A stretch of DNA of 64,000 nt from assembly GCF_965363235.1 (NCBI RefSeq), contig NC_134845.1, positions 29,452,524 through 29,516,523 on the forward strand. Reading direction: 5' to 3'. How positions within the stretch are numbered: the first letter of the stretch is position 1; each line of letters begins with the position of its first letter. Below the pieces are notes generated by a model, which did not search any database, had not been told where the DNA came from, and worked only from the letters and a program-made list of their open reading frames with translations. Of the stretch, positions 24,001 to 44,078 are shown piece by piece. The translations under genes were made by a program, and so were the position numbers. This DNA is from Mytilus galloprovincialis. Its lineage: Eukaryota; Mollusca; Bivalvia; Mytilida; Mytilidae.

Positions 24001-24744
24001 TTTACTATAGCAGTCCCTCTACTTTCTCTTGAAGACTTTACGTCAGTTGTCATACCAAGTAGTATTTTGACGCACGAAGAGCAGCTTCAGATTTTCAAAG
24101 CTTTAACAATTCCTAACAGTGCATCATCGTGCGGAAAATTTAGAGTTTGTCCGAGAAAAGGAGGTAAGATTGTTGAGGTTTTAGTGAACGATATATTATA
24201 TCCAGGCAATATCAATCCTAGAATTCGTAATCATTGGGGTAATTTAGAAGCCGAAACTTTTTCTGTCAAAACAAACAATAAAATCATGTTTAAATCAGTC
24301 ACCATCAAACCAAGATTTCAAAATCCATCTTCTGAGAATAACTGGAATTTCAATGTTAAATGTTTTCTGCAAAACACATTCACTGAGACTGATGATTCTG
24401 GAGAAAGTGAAGATTTAGAAAGCAGCGATTCTGAAACTAGCACTGAGGAACGCAGTGTCGTGATAAATTTAGCATGTGACGGAAGTGGTTACAAATTTCC
24501 AATTGACGAATTTGTTTCGCAAAATGAGATGTTAGTAATGACTTTTCAACCTATTGACTATACTAGAGGCCATAGAGTTTGGAAATCGGAAGCAAGAAAA
24601 TACATGATCATTATATTGCCGGATGAAGATGAAAGATTTGATGGTATGATGTATCAACACAAATTATCTGACCAAACAACTCTGAACTTGTCACTAACAG
24701 GTGGACATTTAGTGGAAAGTTTGGAAGTGATGGAGTTAAACTGA
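21082..24744 (+). CDS. BTB-BACK domain protein (BTBD-like), copy B, intact
   Basis: The coding model joins 21082-21153, 22235-22503 and 23580-24744: 502 codons with stop, 501 residues. Each acceptor is AG, the donors are GTAAGT and GTGAGT, and the phase is kept at both joins. The first ATG gives 'MAFRKYIKRQ'; an alternative start is ATG 22256. Counting from ATG 22256, residues about 20-115 form a BTB/POZ domain ('DVFFSF', 'IPAHRMILALRSPVFKAMFY', 'IEDITPDTFKIMLRYLYTD'). About 125-230 form a BACK domain ('NACTLFSHAKFF', 'EVFRAVLSWVDLKL'). About 240-470 form a beta-rich C-terminus like a diverged PHR domain, with an acidic serine insert near 24390-24450. Relatives (BTBD1/2/3/6) recruit substrates to CUL3 ligases; that role is inferred. 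Its disabled tandem paralogue lies 7 kb upstream. Confidence 0.82.
23140..23212 (-). repeat. Interspersed repeat family R4 (copy in BTB-B intron)
   Basis: 'TGGATGGAGAGTTGCC' and 'GGCACTCATACCACATCTT' are the inverse of the 'GATGTGGTGTGAGTG' repeat at 27766; related copies are at 27335 and 39395. Confidence 0.6.
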
Positions 24745-25403
24745 AATGTCTAGATCTGACCATACGGTTTACAAAACCATACTTAATATTTGTCCATCCT
24801 TTCATCAAAACTATTTAACACAATTTTTCATGATAACAAGTTAATTGTCAATGGAATAAGTTACATAAAGAATCAAAATTGCCACATACTTTATTTATTT
24901 AGAAGAATATTTCTTACGCCAGAATGCACATTTCCTTTTGCTATCCAGTTTTGTTGGGGAAACATATGAGCTTCTAAATCTTTAATTAACTGTTTAGCAT
25001 AGGCCATGTATATGTTTCGCCAACGGTCTTATTTCTCATGGACATGGTGCTTTTTGAACCCTACTTGTACTTTCCTGTTTTATGCCTTTCTTCTAAAGGC
25101 TGGGCGAATGATATAAGTATAAACCCGCCTCTTTCTTAGCTTGGCTTCTTGGCATGCCTGCTATAAACGTAAGGTGCTTAAGGATTACCATGTGAAATGA
25201 ATACTTTTAAATCCATACATGTTGAACTCAATAATGCTGCTACATAAATAAATATTTTTAGGCAAGAAGTTGGTAGGCGATATGGGTGTTGCAACCGCCA
25301 TAACGTTAAGCCTAAGACCAAATTTTGCATTCCATTTATGGTTTTCAAATTGCTTTAAACAATAGAATAAATAATAATAAAACAAAGTAAAATTACTATA
25401 TAA

Positions 25404-25625
25404 ACTCATCATAGATACCAGGACTAAATTTTATATATACGAAAGACGCGCGTTTCGTCTACAAAAGACTCATCAGTGACACTCGGATCCAAAAAAGTTA
25501 TAAAAAGCCAAATAAAGTACGAAGTTGAAGAGCATTGAGATTCAAAATTCCTAAAAGTGTTGTCAAATACAGCTAAGGTAATCTATGCCTGAGGTAGAAA
25601 AGCCTTAGTATTTCAAAAAATTCAA
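25404..25625 (+). repeat. Interspersed repeat family R1 (copy 2)
   Basis: It runs from 'CTCATCATAGATACCAGGAC' through 'AGACGCGCGTTTCGTCTAC' and 'GTACGAAGTTGAAGAGCATT' to 'GAGGTAGAAAAGCCTTAG'. It is closely similar to the copies at 33728 and 48613. Confidence 0.8.
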
Positions 25626-27334
25626 AATTTTGTAAAAAGTTAATTTATAAATATAACAATAGCATAACCATGTATGTGAAAGCATTGATTACCTAAACCA
25701 AATTCCTATTATCAAACTGACTATAAACTTTGAAATAACCCAAATAATCATTATTTCTCAAAAACAATATGCATTATAATACTTGTCCTATACTGGGTGG
25801 GGACCATTTCCTGCAAGAATTCTGTCAATAATGAAAAACATGCGTGTTTCTGAGTTATGTGCCAATGCTGGTGATGGTTTTCTTCCCTATTGTAATTCCA
25901 CCCCAGTGGTCAGAACTTCGGTATTGGCATGAATTATCATTATATGGTCATAATGATAAATGAACTGTTTACAAACTTCTAGTTTTCGAAATAGTTAGAT
26001 TTCTACACTAGGAATATATTACTTATGATGTATTTGGTTAAATTGTTACACTTTTCTACAACATTGTACACACTTAAATCTACTATGATGTGTAAATTAT
26101 AGAAAACTGAGAAAAAGTAGAGTTTGCGTGACTATCTAAAACCAAATAATGGTCATGATATTTAATTCAAATGCCAACTCTTTCTTGGATAACCATAACC
26201 GGGTTAGTTTCAGGTAGTTAGTACAAAATGGCAATAATACACGTTATAGCTTCAAAAACGGAGACTTTAACAGAACAGATAAACTAATCCAGCCAATTTT
26301 GACTTTATTTTTTCTAGCTGATGGGTGAGTGGTAACATCATAAACTGAGTCTGGCATCAGTAATAGAATCCCATTGGTAGTAATTAAATTAACATATGGT
26401 ACTGCTGGTTTTATTGCGAACGACATTTTAGTATCATCGAGGTATTAAAAAAAATGAGCCTTGAATACCGCTCGATAAACTTTCTGGAAAAACCTTTATA
26501 TAGCTAATTCTGAACCAGAAAAGTATTCATTTTACAATCGGAATTCATACCCTCATCCCGATTGACCTACACCCAAGAACTTATCTATTCTATTTAGTGT
26601 CATTATTTCTTGTCAATGAACATGCAAACAACATTTATTCACATATTGGATGTTAAATACATTATTGAGGAAAATAAAGTACTATTTGGTCTATATGATA
26701 ATTCCTAAACATATATTTTGTGGAGTTTTAGTGCTATTAATATGGAATAAACCATTGTGAGTCTGCATCTTTAATAACATAAACACATCTATCAATTCTT
26801 TTCTTACATGATGATGTATAACTTCATTACTGCCTTGTTATTCGTAAGAAATGAATTCTATCTGATATTGACAAAAACATATGTTTTACAATTTAACAAA
26901 ACACAACATAACAAACTTTCTTTTGAGTGTACAACAATGTTACTCTTTCTGCATCCTTTGGAATGTAAATTTTTCAACTTCTTCGATTTACTAGAATGAC
27001 TTTACGTAGTGGACTTTGAAGAGCGTAACCTTGCATTAACAAGGCTACTTTTACAAGCAACAGATAAAACTTGATATAGTTTGAAACATTTTTGTCGTTA
27101 TCAACATATTATCTTTAATACGCAACTTTTTACAGGTAAATGTGACATCAATTTTATCATATTGAACTGAACAAGAATTAAACATTTAAGAATATCGCAT
27201 GCTTCTTTAAAGAAAAACCCTCGTCAAGAAAACCATGCTAAATCAAGCCAAATAGTAGGAGGCACCATTTGATAGTGCTTTCCAAATTATGAGCAGTCCT
27301 TTATTTCTTTAATTTCAGCTAAATATAAAAATTA

Positions 27335-27480
27335 GAGGATGTGGTATGATTACCAATGAGATAACTCTCCACAAGAGACCAAATGGCACAGAAATGAACA
27401 TCTTATGGTCAACTTATTGCCTTCAACAATAAGGACAGCCCATACCAAACAGTCAGCTATAAAAGGACTTGAACTGACAA
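27335..27480 (+). repeat. Interspersed repeat family R4 (copy)
   Basis: 'GATGTGGTATGATTACCAAT' and 'GAGATAACTCTCCACAAG' match the copy at 27766. Confidence 0.55.
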
Positions 27481-27626
27481 GTGTTTAACAATTCAATCAA
27501 GAAAACTAACGATTTAATTACTGTAAAAAAAATGAACGAAAATCCAAACATGTTACAATTGTTTTTATATTGCATTTTTTATACAAGTCATATTAGATTG
27601 ACAAAGGAACAAACAGGTAAACAAAC

Positions 27627-27905
27627 TCGTCATAAATATCAGGATTAAAATTTTATATTTTCGCCAGACGCGCGTTTCGTCTACAAAAGACTCATCAGTA
27701 ACGCTCCAATCTAAAAATATTTAAAAGGCCAAATAGAGTACGAAGTTGAAGACCATTGAGGAAGATGTGGTGTGAGTGTCAATGAGACAACTCTCCATCC
27801 AAATAACAATTTATAAAAGTAAACCATTATAGGTCAATGTACGGCCTTCAACACGGAGCCTTGCACTGCAGCGGGATTAAACGTTTTAATGGTACCAAAC
27901 CTTCT
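27627..27905 (+). repeat. R1 copy joined directly to an R4 copy
   Basis: R1 (27627 to about 27765) has 'CCAGACGCGCGTTTCGTCTA'. It is cut off after 'GACCATTGAGGAA' and continues as R4 ('GATGTGGTGTGAGTGTCAAT' to 'CTTCAACACGGAGCC'). Confidence 0.7.
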
Positions 27906-28983
27906 CCCTTTTTCTGAAACAATAGCATAACATCACAACATAGAAAACCACACGATAAAATAATAGTTGGAAGGCTTAACTCAATCAAAAAACGTAAATT
28001 AACACACTATGAACGAATAAATTAGATCTGCGATACCTGAATGCAAATGCACAGTTAATAAAATATTAGGGACAAACAAACAAAGCCAAAAAGCAAACAA
28101 AAAAGTCCAAACAAAGCCATGGCAAAACACCACCGAGAAATATTTAACCCATCGAAATTAATCACATTTGAAAAAAAACGGTTTTTATAATATCTACAGG
28201 TAAATGAAAAATAACTTTGTCGTTTTAGGTATACTACTTATAAAACGTGTATAAAATTCTTCCAATAATTAGGAATACCAAGAAAGTTATATCATATAAA
28301 TACATAATTAAACACTAGATACAAATTGGGGTGAATATCAACAAAAAAACTATACAATTAGAGCTAGCTAAAACTTCCCTGTACAGATTTATGGAGAATA
28401 ATCTTGATGTTCATACAAATGTAGTACGAAGAAGTGAAAATTGGAAGATATTCCAAATAATCAAAGCTGGTATATAGACAAGATTCATATTAATATAAAA
28501 TAACAAAAAAAAAAACATTATTAAAAGTATCAACAGGTCGAATTAACAAGAAAATACGATTTGAGAGTACTCACAGTTACTGACAGGTAGTTAAAAGCCA
28601 AAACCATTAATAATAAAAAAAAAATCATGCATCAGAGACTAAAATCAACTAAAACACATCCCAGGGATTTAGTTTTTAACGTCATGAACAGTCAGAGAAG
28701 ACATGACTTGTGCAATGCCAAAAATAAATGTATCGACAGGTAGTAGGATAGTGAGGAGCGACTTCTTTAGAGATAAAAATTAACGTGTTTGTGTCTCTAT
28801 ACATCCCGCCTCAAAAGAAGATGCAATTTAGTTATGTTTTAATTTGCTAATGACAAAATCGATATTAGTGCCAATGTAAACTATATTCAGAGATCTAATT
28901 TACAATATTGGTACGATAACCCTTACTTATAAGTTTGTTAAAATGTTCGATGAGTTTACATGGATCACATAGTGTTTATTCGC

Positions 28984-30237
28984 TTAAAGTACAATATTAC
29001 CGTAAAATTTAGGATGTGAAATACCATTTGTAATAAGTTTTCTACAGGTACAGCCAAATTTACTAATCAAATCTTTGTATCTATGAAAGAATTTAGTAAA
29101 AGTTTTAAGTAATTTATGGTATCGAAATTTCCCAGTTATGCATTGATTACGTTCGTTAAAATCTATGACATCAGAACACACACGGGCATACCAAACGAGT
29201 TGGGATATATAAGCACCGTATGATGGAGCCAAAGGCACATCGCCGTCTAAAAAAGGAAAATTAACAATAGGAAATGAAAAATCGTCTCTTTTGTCGTAAA
29301 TTTTAGTATTTAGTTTCCAGTTAGAAATTCAAATATCTAAATCTAGAAAAGGACAACTACTGCTGTTTATGTTAGATTTAGTTAAAGTAAGTTCTTTTGT
29401 GTAAATTTCGGAAGTATATTTAGAGAACTCTGGATTATTCAACGAAAAAATATCATCCAGATAACGGTAGATATTTTTGAATGTATCAACCAAATATAAC
29501 AATGATGGGTCTTTACTGAGTTTTGTCATACACTGAGATTCATAGCAATATATAAATAAATCTGCTTTTAAAGGGGCAGAGTTAGTGCCCATAGGAATAC
29601 CTACTACCTGACGATACACTTTATCGCCGAAACGTACATAAATGTTATCTAGCAGAAAATTTAAAGCTTCAATCATATCCTCACATTTCCAGTTAGTGTA
29701 TCTAGCATACTTTCCTTTTTCGTTACAGAAAAAGGCTTTCAACGAGTTACAGAAAATAAAATTACAATGAGATTTTTCGAAAGACCATTTTATCAAATAC
29801 GAAAACTTTTTCTTTATAAGATTGTGTGGAAGTGTAGTGTACAGAGTAGAAAAATCATAACTGTCAACAGAATTATAAGGACCACCAAAAGCATGTATTT
29901 TATCTAAAACCTCTAAAGAATTTTTAATACTCCAAAAATAATTAATACCATTATTTTCATAAGCTTTATTACAAAAGTTAATAACCAGTTCTTAGATAGT
30001 AGTACGGGAGGTAGTTAGAAGCACTGATAGATTAGTAGTAGAACACTTACTCGATGCGGAGATGAAACGGAATTTAAATGTTTTTTGTGTAATTTCGGTA
30101 ACCAGTACATGGTAGGGACTTTCAAAAGTTCGGAAGATGCTTTAAGCTGGGTAGTGGTAGTGGTATGCTTGTTAACGATTTGACTCTGTGGTGCGCACGG
30201 ACCTGAATGTAGAGGAATCGATAATTTTGTTTTGAAG
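28984..30237 (-). mobile_element. Penelope-like (Naiad-type?) reverse transcriptase, best copy, broken
   Basis: Read from 30237 downward, the translation gives an N-terminal segment with 'KVPTMYWLPKLHKK' (about 30090-30131), a core with 'VGIPMGTNSAPLKADLF' and the catalytic 'YRYLDDIF' (about 29450-29480), then 'SSCPFLDLDI'. The C-terminal 'SYGAYISQLVWYARVC' and 'RYHKLLKTFTKFFHRY' (28984-29238) follow in a different frame. Such proteins copy RNA at chromosomal nicks. No GIY-YIG endonuclease is visible; in permuted Penelope-like elements it would be N-terminal and here it is missing. Its 5' side abuts a plus-strand LINE tail at about 30238. The plus-strand copies at 1943 and 16820 belong to the same family. 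Confidence 0.75.
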
Positions 30238-31110
30238 AACTTCCGTGTAGTATATGGAGAACTTGGTCGTACACCGTTAGATATCGTAATAAAATGTAGA
30301 ATGGTGTGTTTTTGGAACAAACTTCTCACCAATGAAAATAAACTTAGCAGTATACTTTATCAAATTATGTTCAACTTTAAAGATGATCACACTTTCAAAT
30401 GGATGGATTATATTAAATCGATCCTAAACAATGCCGGACTAAGCTATGTTTGGACTCAGCAATCACCATTAGATATAAATCAACTAAAAATCGTACTGAC
30501 AGAAAAACTAAAAGATTCATTCATTCAACAATGGCATTGTCAAATTGACAACTCATCCAGAGGAGAATTTTATGGACTTTTTAAAACAATCTTTGGCTTA
30601 GAAAACTATCTTTTAAAATTAACACCATTCGAACGTAAATATATTTCAAAATTAAGATGCTGCAATGTAAAAATTCCAGTAGAGCTGGGAAGATGTTATA
30701 ACATTCCAAAAGAAGAGAGGACATGTAATTTGTGTTTAACTGCAATTGGCAACGAATACCATTACTTATTTGAATGCAATTCTATATCAGTAAAAAATAT
30801 CAGAAATCAGCATATTCCAGAGTACTATGTGAAATATCCGAGTGAAGCAAAAATGAATGGACTACTGTCATTGACTAATATTAACGTACTTAAAAATGTG
30901 TCTTTATTCATTTCAAAGTTAACTAAAATATTATAATATTAAAATATTATAATGTAAAGTAAAGTAATTTTCTATATATTTCATTTCTACGTTGTTTTAT
31001 TTATTTCTTTAATTGTATGTGATTGTATTTTGTAATTTACCTCTTGTTTCACATGTCAATGTGACGGAGTGTTTTTGAAATAAAGCATATTGTATTGTAT
31101 TATTGTATTA
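30238..31110 (+). mobile_element. LINE 3' end, C-terminal domain of ORF2 with zinc knuckle
   Basis: The frame to a stop at 30934-30936 encodes 'VYGELGRTPLDIVIKCRMV' and, near the end, 'CNLCLTAIGNEYHYLFEC', a Cys-x2-Cys-x8-His-x4-Cys knuckle. This arrangement is typical of the C-terminus of mollusc and cnidarian LINE ORF2 proteins downstream of the RT. After the stop come an AATAAA at about 31078 and a TTGTA-rich tail, as expected of a LINE 3' end. The polymerase and endonuclease are missing, so it is 5'-truncated at about 30238. The remaining frame of about 230 residues is unbroken, so the copy is fairly young. Confidence 0.72.
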
Positions 31111-31115
31111 TATTA

Positions 31116-31805
31116 ATCTAAAATGCACTAATCAAGCAGAAGGGGAGTAACTCATAGTATCATACCAGCATACTGAACGGATCTGATAAGGGTCTGACAA
31201 TTTTGAATGTTAATTTTGAGATTTGATCTGTTTTGATCTGACACCGTCGTAACGGATCTAAACAGCTCGCTAGAAGACTCAGTCTTGTTTATCTTGACAT
31301 GCCTTAACGGACTGATTTACCTAATGAGACTATCGATCGGAACAGCGTCTTTACGGTCTAAAAAGTCTCGACGTTTTACTCTAGCGGTAAATCCAGTCAA
31401 TTAAGATATGATCAGACCAAATTGACCGTTTCAGACTGAAATCTTGCTACTAGTGAAACACTGTAAGAAGGTTTTCGCCTGTGCAGTGTGGAATTCATAC
31501 AAATGACGTCATTAAGTGTTTATATATGTTATTACTTTTGGCTGCTATGAAACTTAAATATGAAAAAAGACTGAACATACAACATTGGCAATATTGAAAT
31601 AACTCAAATTATGGAGGGTTTGTATTGCGTTAGGTTAATTAAACACTAAATATTACAACTAAACCAATTGAATTAAGTGTTTAAAAATTCCTTTAGTTCT
31701 ATACACATGATACAGTTTTCTGTGTTTTGTGTAATATGCTTCTTTGTTTGGCTTTTTTCTTTTAGTCCAGGTTTTTGGTGGGTTTCTAACGACTATAAAC
31801 GTTTA
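31116..31805. other. No gene seen
   Basis: Single-copy-looking sequence with repeated 'ACGGATCT' words near 31175-31260 but no reading frame or clear repeat. Confidence 0.4.
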
Positions 31806-32528
31806 TTAAAGGGGCCTTAGCTACGAGATACATAAACAAATTAAATTATGAATTTTTTTTTTTCAATCATTAATGAAAGTGAATTAGTGAAATAATAATT
31901 CGCTCTTTGCAGCCACTATGATTCAATTTGTCAAAATAAGCTAAATAACATTGATGATGAATTATTCACTTGGTAGTGAATAATTCAAGTGAATAATTCG
32001 ACCTCATTGAGTCCATATTCATGTGAACTTCAATTTAACCCTTAGATAGAGATGGATTATGCATGATTGATGCGTGTTAGCTATTATAAGAAAAGAATGT
32101 TAACATTGAAAGTGAAATAAAGGTAAATCACTTGATTGACTGACTCGATCCATAAAAAATAATTCTTATACAGGTAAAATCGAAAATTAACTTATTTTAT
32201 TAACCTTAAAATTGAAATCAAACAGACATAGACAAATCAATTTGCACGAAGTCCATATATCTATTTATATTTATTTCTATGTTTATATCGTGTTATGTGA
32301 CCGTCGGTTGTTTTCGGGGTCATCTCGATAGTTAATTAGATGGCGTCTAGACTAAAATACACACAAAATAAAGCTACAAAATGTACATATAATCGAGCTA
32401 CTGCCCTGTAAATTGTTTATTTAAGACTTTTTTTATAATTTGGATAAATGTTTTACATTGTTATAAATCTAATATTAGAATTTCGGTCAAATCGGTGAAC
32501 ATTAATTTGACAGCTATTGCCCCTTTAA
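31806..32528. mobile_element. 715-bp MITE with TTAA target duplication
   Basis: TTAA at 31806-31809 and 32525-32528 flank an element that starts AGGGGCCTTAGCTAC and ends GACAGCTATTGCCCCT, so the ends are inverted copies with a few mismatches. A TTAA target suggests a piggyBac- or Kolobok-type origin. It encodes no transposase. Inside, GTGAATAATTC motifs form small palindromes near 31955-32000. It lies just upstream of the fibrinogen-related gene. Confidence 0.72.
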
Positions 32529-32748
32529 GCTCTTGTATTCTTCTTCTTTTGGTTTCTTTTTATTATTTTTTTCTTTCTTTTCTTTCTTATTATAAACAAA
32601 GCTTAGTAACATTGCAGAAATAAATCAAATTTATATTATGATCAGGAAAAAACACTGCCACTCAAATTACACCTATCACGCTAAAACCTATTTAAATGAT
32701 AATAGATATAGGGCGACATATTTAGTCAACATTGCAGAATTCATCAGA

Positions 32749-40065
<7,317 letters not shown>

Positions 40066-42470
40066 ACGAAGTTAATTTTTATGAACAAAAACTAATCAAT
40101 AAAAGTATCAGCAATTTATATACTTTTATCTTCCAAAGTATTATCTACTAATAAAAACTGTTCACAGAAATGAAATCTCCATTCCAATTTTTTTCCTAAA
40201 CTTTTGTTCCAAAATGCTGCAGTTGTCATGATGTTATATCTTTGTCAAATGAACAAATTTATAGGTTTGATTCACAGAGTTTTAGATGTCGAATAGTAAC
40301 CCTTGTTAGGCCCCATTAAAATATATCCGACTGAAGCTTAAATGCCTTTGCACAGGGTCTCACAGAGTCATTAATGTTTTTGTTGCAAATATTTTGTTTT
40401 TGTCAATTTTTAATCAACTGGTTAATATCGCCAAAGCTTTTGTCACAATTGTTTTCGTTTGATAAAGTATGTACTGGGTAGCTATTTACTCAAACAAGCA
40501 AGCTGGTGTCTAACCTTTCGTGATTTTACAAGATAACTTCTTTAATGTGTTCGACTTCAGTTCCCATTCAAAAGTACATGCGAAATACATTTAGAAATTT
40601 TATGCAACTTGAATAAGGTTCGCCTTTATCAGTCTTATTAACTGAGAATTAAACAGTTTACGAGAAAAACACTGCTATCATTTTAAACAAAATAATTCTT
40701 TAATGTTATATGCAATAATTCTTCCCTCGATTAATCAGTTTAGGTATATGAATGATTCCATTTGGAAAAATATTTCTGTAAATCAAGGGTTCAATACATA
40801 TGTATACATAGCTTTCTTTACGATTCAACATCACGGAAAACAAGAGCTAAATTTATTGACTACTTAAATTCTCTAATCTAAAGTTAGATTACACACTGCG
40901 TCAACATCAAACATGACTGATGTGTATTTTTTTTGTAAAATGACATTTCATAAAAATTTCAAATTTTTCGAAATATTTTTTTGCACCAAGCCGAAGTAAG
41001 CCTTAAAGATGTTCGCTTCTTTTGTTTTTGAATTTTTGCCAGAAATTCGGAATTCCTTGGTTTTATCCATATAGAGCCATTAAAAGTTTTGCCCGCTATC
41101 CCCTACTTTTCTTTTCATAATTTTATTTCATATATAGTCTAAAAAACCATTTTTTTAAAATATTATAAAATCCTTGCTATTTTTTCAATGTTTTGGAGGG
41201 GGAAAGGTGCCAATGTTAAATGTATGAAACAATCTAGAGAGAATCTTTTCATGGCTTATATCTCGAAAACAAGCACACGCACCTTTCATTTTTATCTGCT
41301 TTTTTATTTCCTTTATTTACATGCTATCAATTATTAACAGTCTTTTAAAAAACTTGTTATTTTGAAACAGAGATGCGACCATCCCTAAATTGATTTTGTA
41401 CAACTTACTAGATATATGGAACTATTTACTGATTTGGCGTTCAACTTCTTTGAATCGAGCGCCATAGGGTTTGTCGAAATTAAATTAATTCAATATAAAT
41501 GGAAATGAATTACATCAAGTTTTATTGCGTAAACCCTCAGTTGTTTACGCAGTATATATTGGACGATGTCCGTAGTCTTTCGGAACACCGGGTGTTATTC
41601 GGAATACATCTGTTCTTTCTATGGCCACCTGTCATAAACATGCGCAATAGATTATTATTTGACCTGTTGAATAAGCATTGCCATCTTTAAGTTGCTATAG
41701 AGATATGTTACATATGATGCGAAATTAATTATGACGCAAGCTACTTTAATGAGCATTTGAATACTTCCTTGCACCATAGATGTAATACCCAAGCTGCTAA
41801 TATTTACCGTACATATATGCGTTTTTATTTTAATTAGAGTCAAACGTACCGTTGTTGAGGGGATAAGTGTTTATCGAGACTATATGTATATTTGATATCC
41901 TTTGGGACTATAATACTTGTATATTGTGTCACAGATATCCTACATCAGTAGTTAATTGAAAGAAGGTGATGTGTAAATTTTTCTGAAGCACAAGCTGTGC
42001 TCCAATATGAGATAAGATTTTAAGAGACTGTCAGAGAATAGATAAGGCGTTTGTACGATATAAAAATGTTGCCATTTTAGCGAAATAAAAAATAGAGCGT
42101 AGTCCATTTAATTAAGCCGCTTTTAAATTCTTAACAGAATAGAATACAGCCATATGGTTGCCAGTAATTTCTCACCTCCACTTCATTTGAATTCTATTGG
42201 ATAGTTTTATCTTTGGCAATCATACCGTCGCATATGTCCATATTTTTTTTATCAATGGAAATTAAGACGAAATTTAAAAGGCAAATTTTGAGTGTGTTAA
42301 ATCAGTGAAATATTATAAGCGTCTGGCCAATTAAATGCAAAATAAATACAGTTGATTGATGAATACGCGTTAGACTATATCCTCAAAATTATTCTATAGA
42401 TCCATGTAAAACGATTCAAGAACACTGACTTCCTCAATCTTTAAAAAAAAATATGGTCATTGCGATAAAC
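40066..42470. other. Downstream of the FReD gene; no gene seen
   Basis: Possible 3' untranslated sequence follows the stop, then AT-rich sequence. Short frames at 41499 and 41655 have no motif and no splice context. Confidence 0.5.
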
Positions 42471-42471
42471 A

Positions 42472-43553
42472 AACAAGAGTGCACACGCTGAAATGTCTCG
42501 CCTTCTATACTAATCATTGATATTATGTTGATAGTCCTAAGTATAAAGCTTAGTTTTATTACAACTGTCTCATAAACTTAACATTAACCAAGATAACTAA
42601 ACAAAGACCAATGAACCTTGAAAATGAGGTCAAGGTCAGATGAACCATGCCAGGCAGACATGTACAGCTATCAATGCTTCTATACAACATATATAGTTGA
42701 CCCATTACTTATAGTTTAAGAAAAATAGACCAAAACACAAAAACTTAACACTGTGCAATGAACCGTGAAAATGAGGTCACCGTCAAATAAAACCTGCGCG
42801 ACTGACATAAAGATCATAAAATATTTCCATACACCAAATATAGTTGACCTATGGCATACAGTATTAGATAAAAAGACCAAAACTCAAAAACTTAACTTTG
42901 ACCACTGAACCATGAAAATGAGGTCAAGGTCACATGACATCTGCCCGCTAGACATGTACACCTTACCATCATTCCATACAACAAATATAGTAGACCTGTT
43001 GCATATAGTATGAGAAAAACAGACCAAAACACAAAAATTTAACTATAATCACTGAACCATGAAAATGAGGTCAAGGTCAGATGACACCTGCCAGTTGGAC
43101 ATGTACACCTTACAGTCCTTCCATACACCGAATATACAAGCCCTATTGCTTATAGTATCTGAGATATGGACTTGACCACCAAAACTTAACCTTGATCACT
43201 GATCCATGAAATGAGGTCGAGGTCAAGAGAAAACTGTCTGACAGACATGAGGACCTTGCAAGGTACGCACATATCAAATATAATTATCCTATTACTTATA
43301 ATAAGAGAGAATTCAACATTACAAATTTGAACTTTTTTTCAAGTGGTCACTGAACCATGAAAATGAAGTCAAGGACATTGGACATGTGACTGAGGGAAAC
43401 TTCGTAACATGAAGCATCTATATACAAAGTATGAAGCATCCAGGTCTTCCACCTTCTGAAATATAAAGCTTTTAAGAAGTGAGCTAACACCGCCGCCGGA
43501 TCACTATCCCTATGTCGAGCTTTCTGCAACAAAAGTTGCAGGCTCGACAAAAA
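42472..43553 (+). mobile_element. Tandem-repeat-bearing non-autonomous element (147-bp monomers), copy 1
   Basis: It starts AACAAGAGTGCACACGCTG and ends with a hairpin (GTCGAGC...GCTCGAC, 43514-43548) followed by AAAAA. Inside are six diverged monomers marked by 'CCATGAAAATGAGGTCAAGG', with period 147, 147, 147, 146 and 152 bp. The design resembles bivalve pearl-type and other tandem-repeat-containing mobile elements from memory. The ends are not canonical Helitron ends. Minus-strand frames across it are shadows. Confidence 0.75.
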
Positions 43554-44078
43554 TGGGGTTTGATATATTCCTCAATGTTTGCCATCGAAAACTATTGTAA
43601 TTACTACCGGTATGTGGTTTTAAAAAAATAAGCTATATTGTTTACGTAATTATTTAGTGATGAATACCTTATAAAGTCAAAGATCCGTTTGTCTTCTCTT
43701 TTGTTGTCTTTTGTTGGTGCTTTTTTTTTTGGGGGGGGGGGGGGGGGGTGGAGGTTCAAAGGGATACCGACCTGTGTCTACTACCCTCTCCACAAATATA
43801 GTTATAAATGGTAAAATACATTATTTTGTTTTTGTCATGTGGGACCCCTCCCCAAATAAACCTAGTAAAAACATAATGAAGCAGATACACAGCTTTGCGT
43901 CCAATAAGTCTCATAAAGGAAGTTTTGGGAATTCCGTCGATTCATTTATAAGGAGTTGCGGCAATCTGTATTCATAAGTCAAGTTAGAGGGTATAGTTGA
44001 CAGAAGCCCACAGCGTGTTTGGCGAACAATTAGGACGAATTGTTATGAGCAAAATAAAATAAAAAACACAACCGTTAA
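43554..44078. other. Spacer between the two 147-bp-monomer elements
   Basis: It holds T- and G-runs at about 43721-43750; no gene or clear repeat is seen. Confidence 0.4.

Larger units (their letters stand above)
24745..28980. other. Intergenic stretch with repeats only
   Basis: It holds R1 copies at 25404-25625 and 27627-27765 and R4 copies at 27335-27480 and 27766-27905. The remaining AT-rich sequence has no gene that I can support; short frames at 25185, 26244 and 26808 lack motifs and splice context. Confidence 0.5.

Noticed and set aside
43711-43977. Glycine-run frame
   Set aside because: It arises from a poly-G tract and has no further features.
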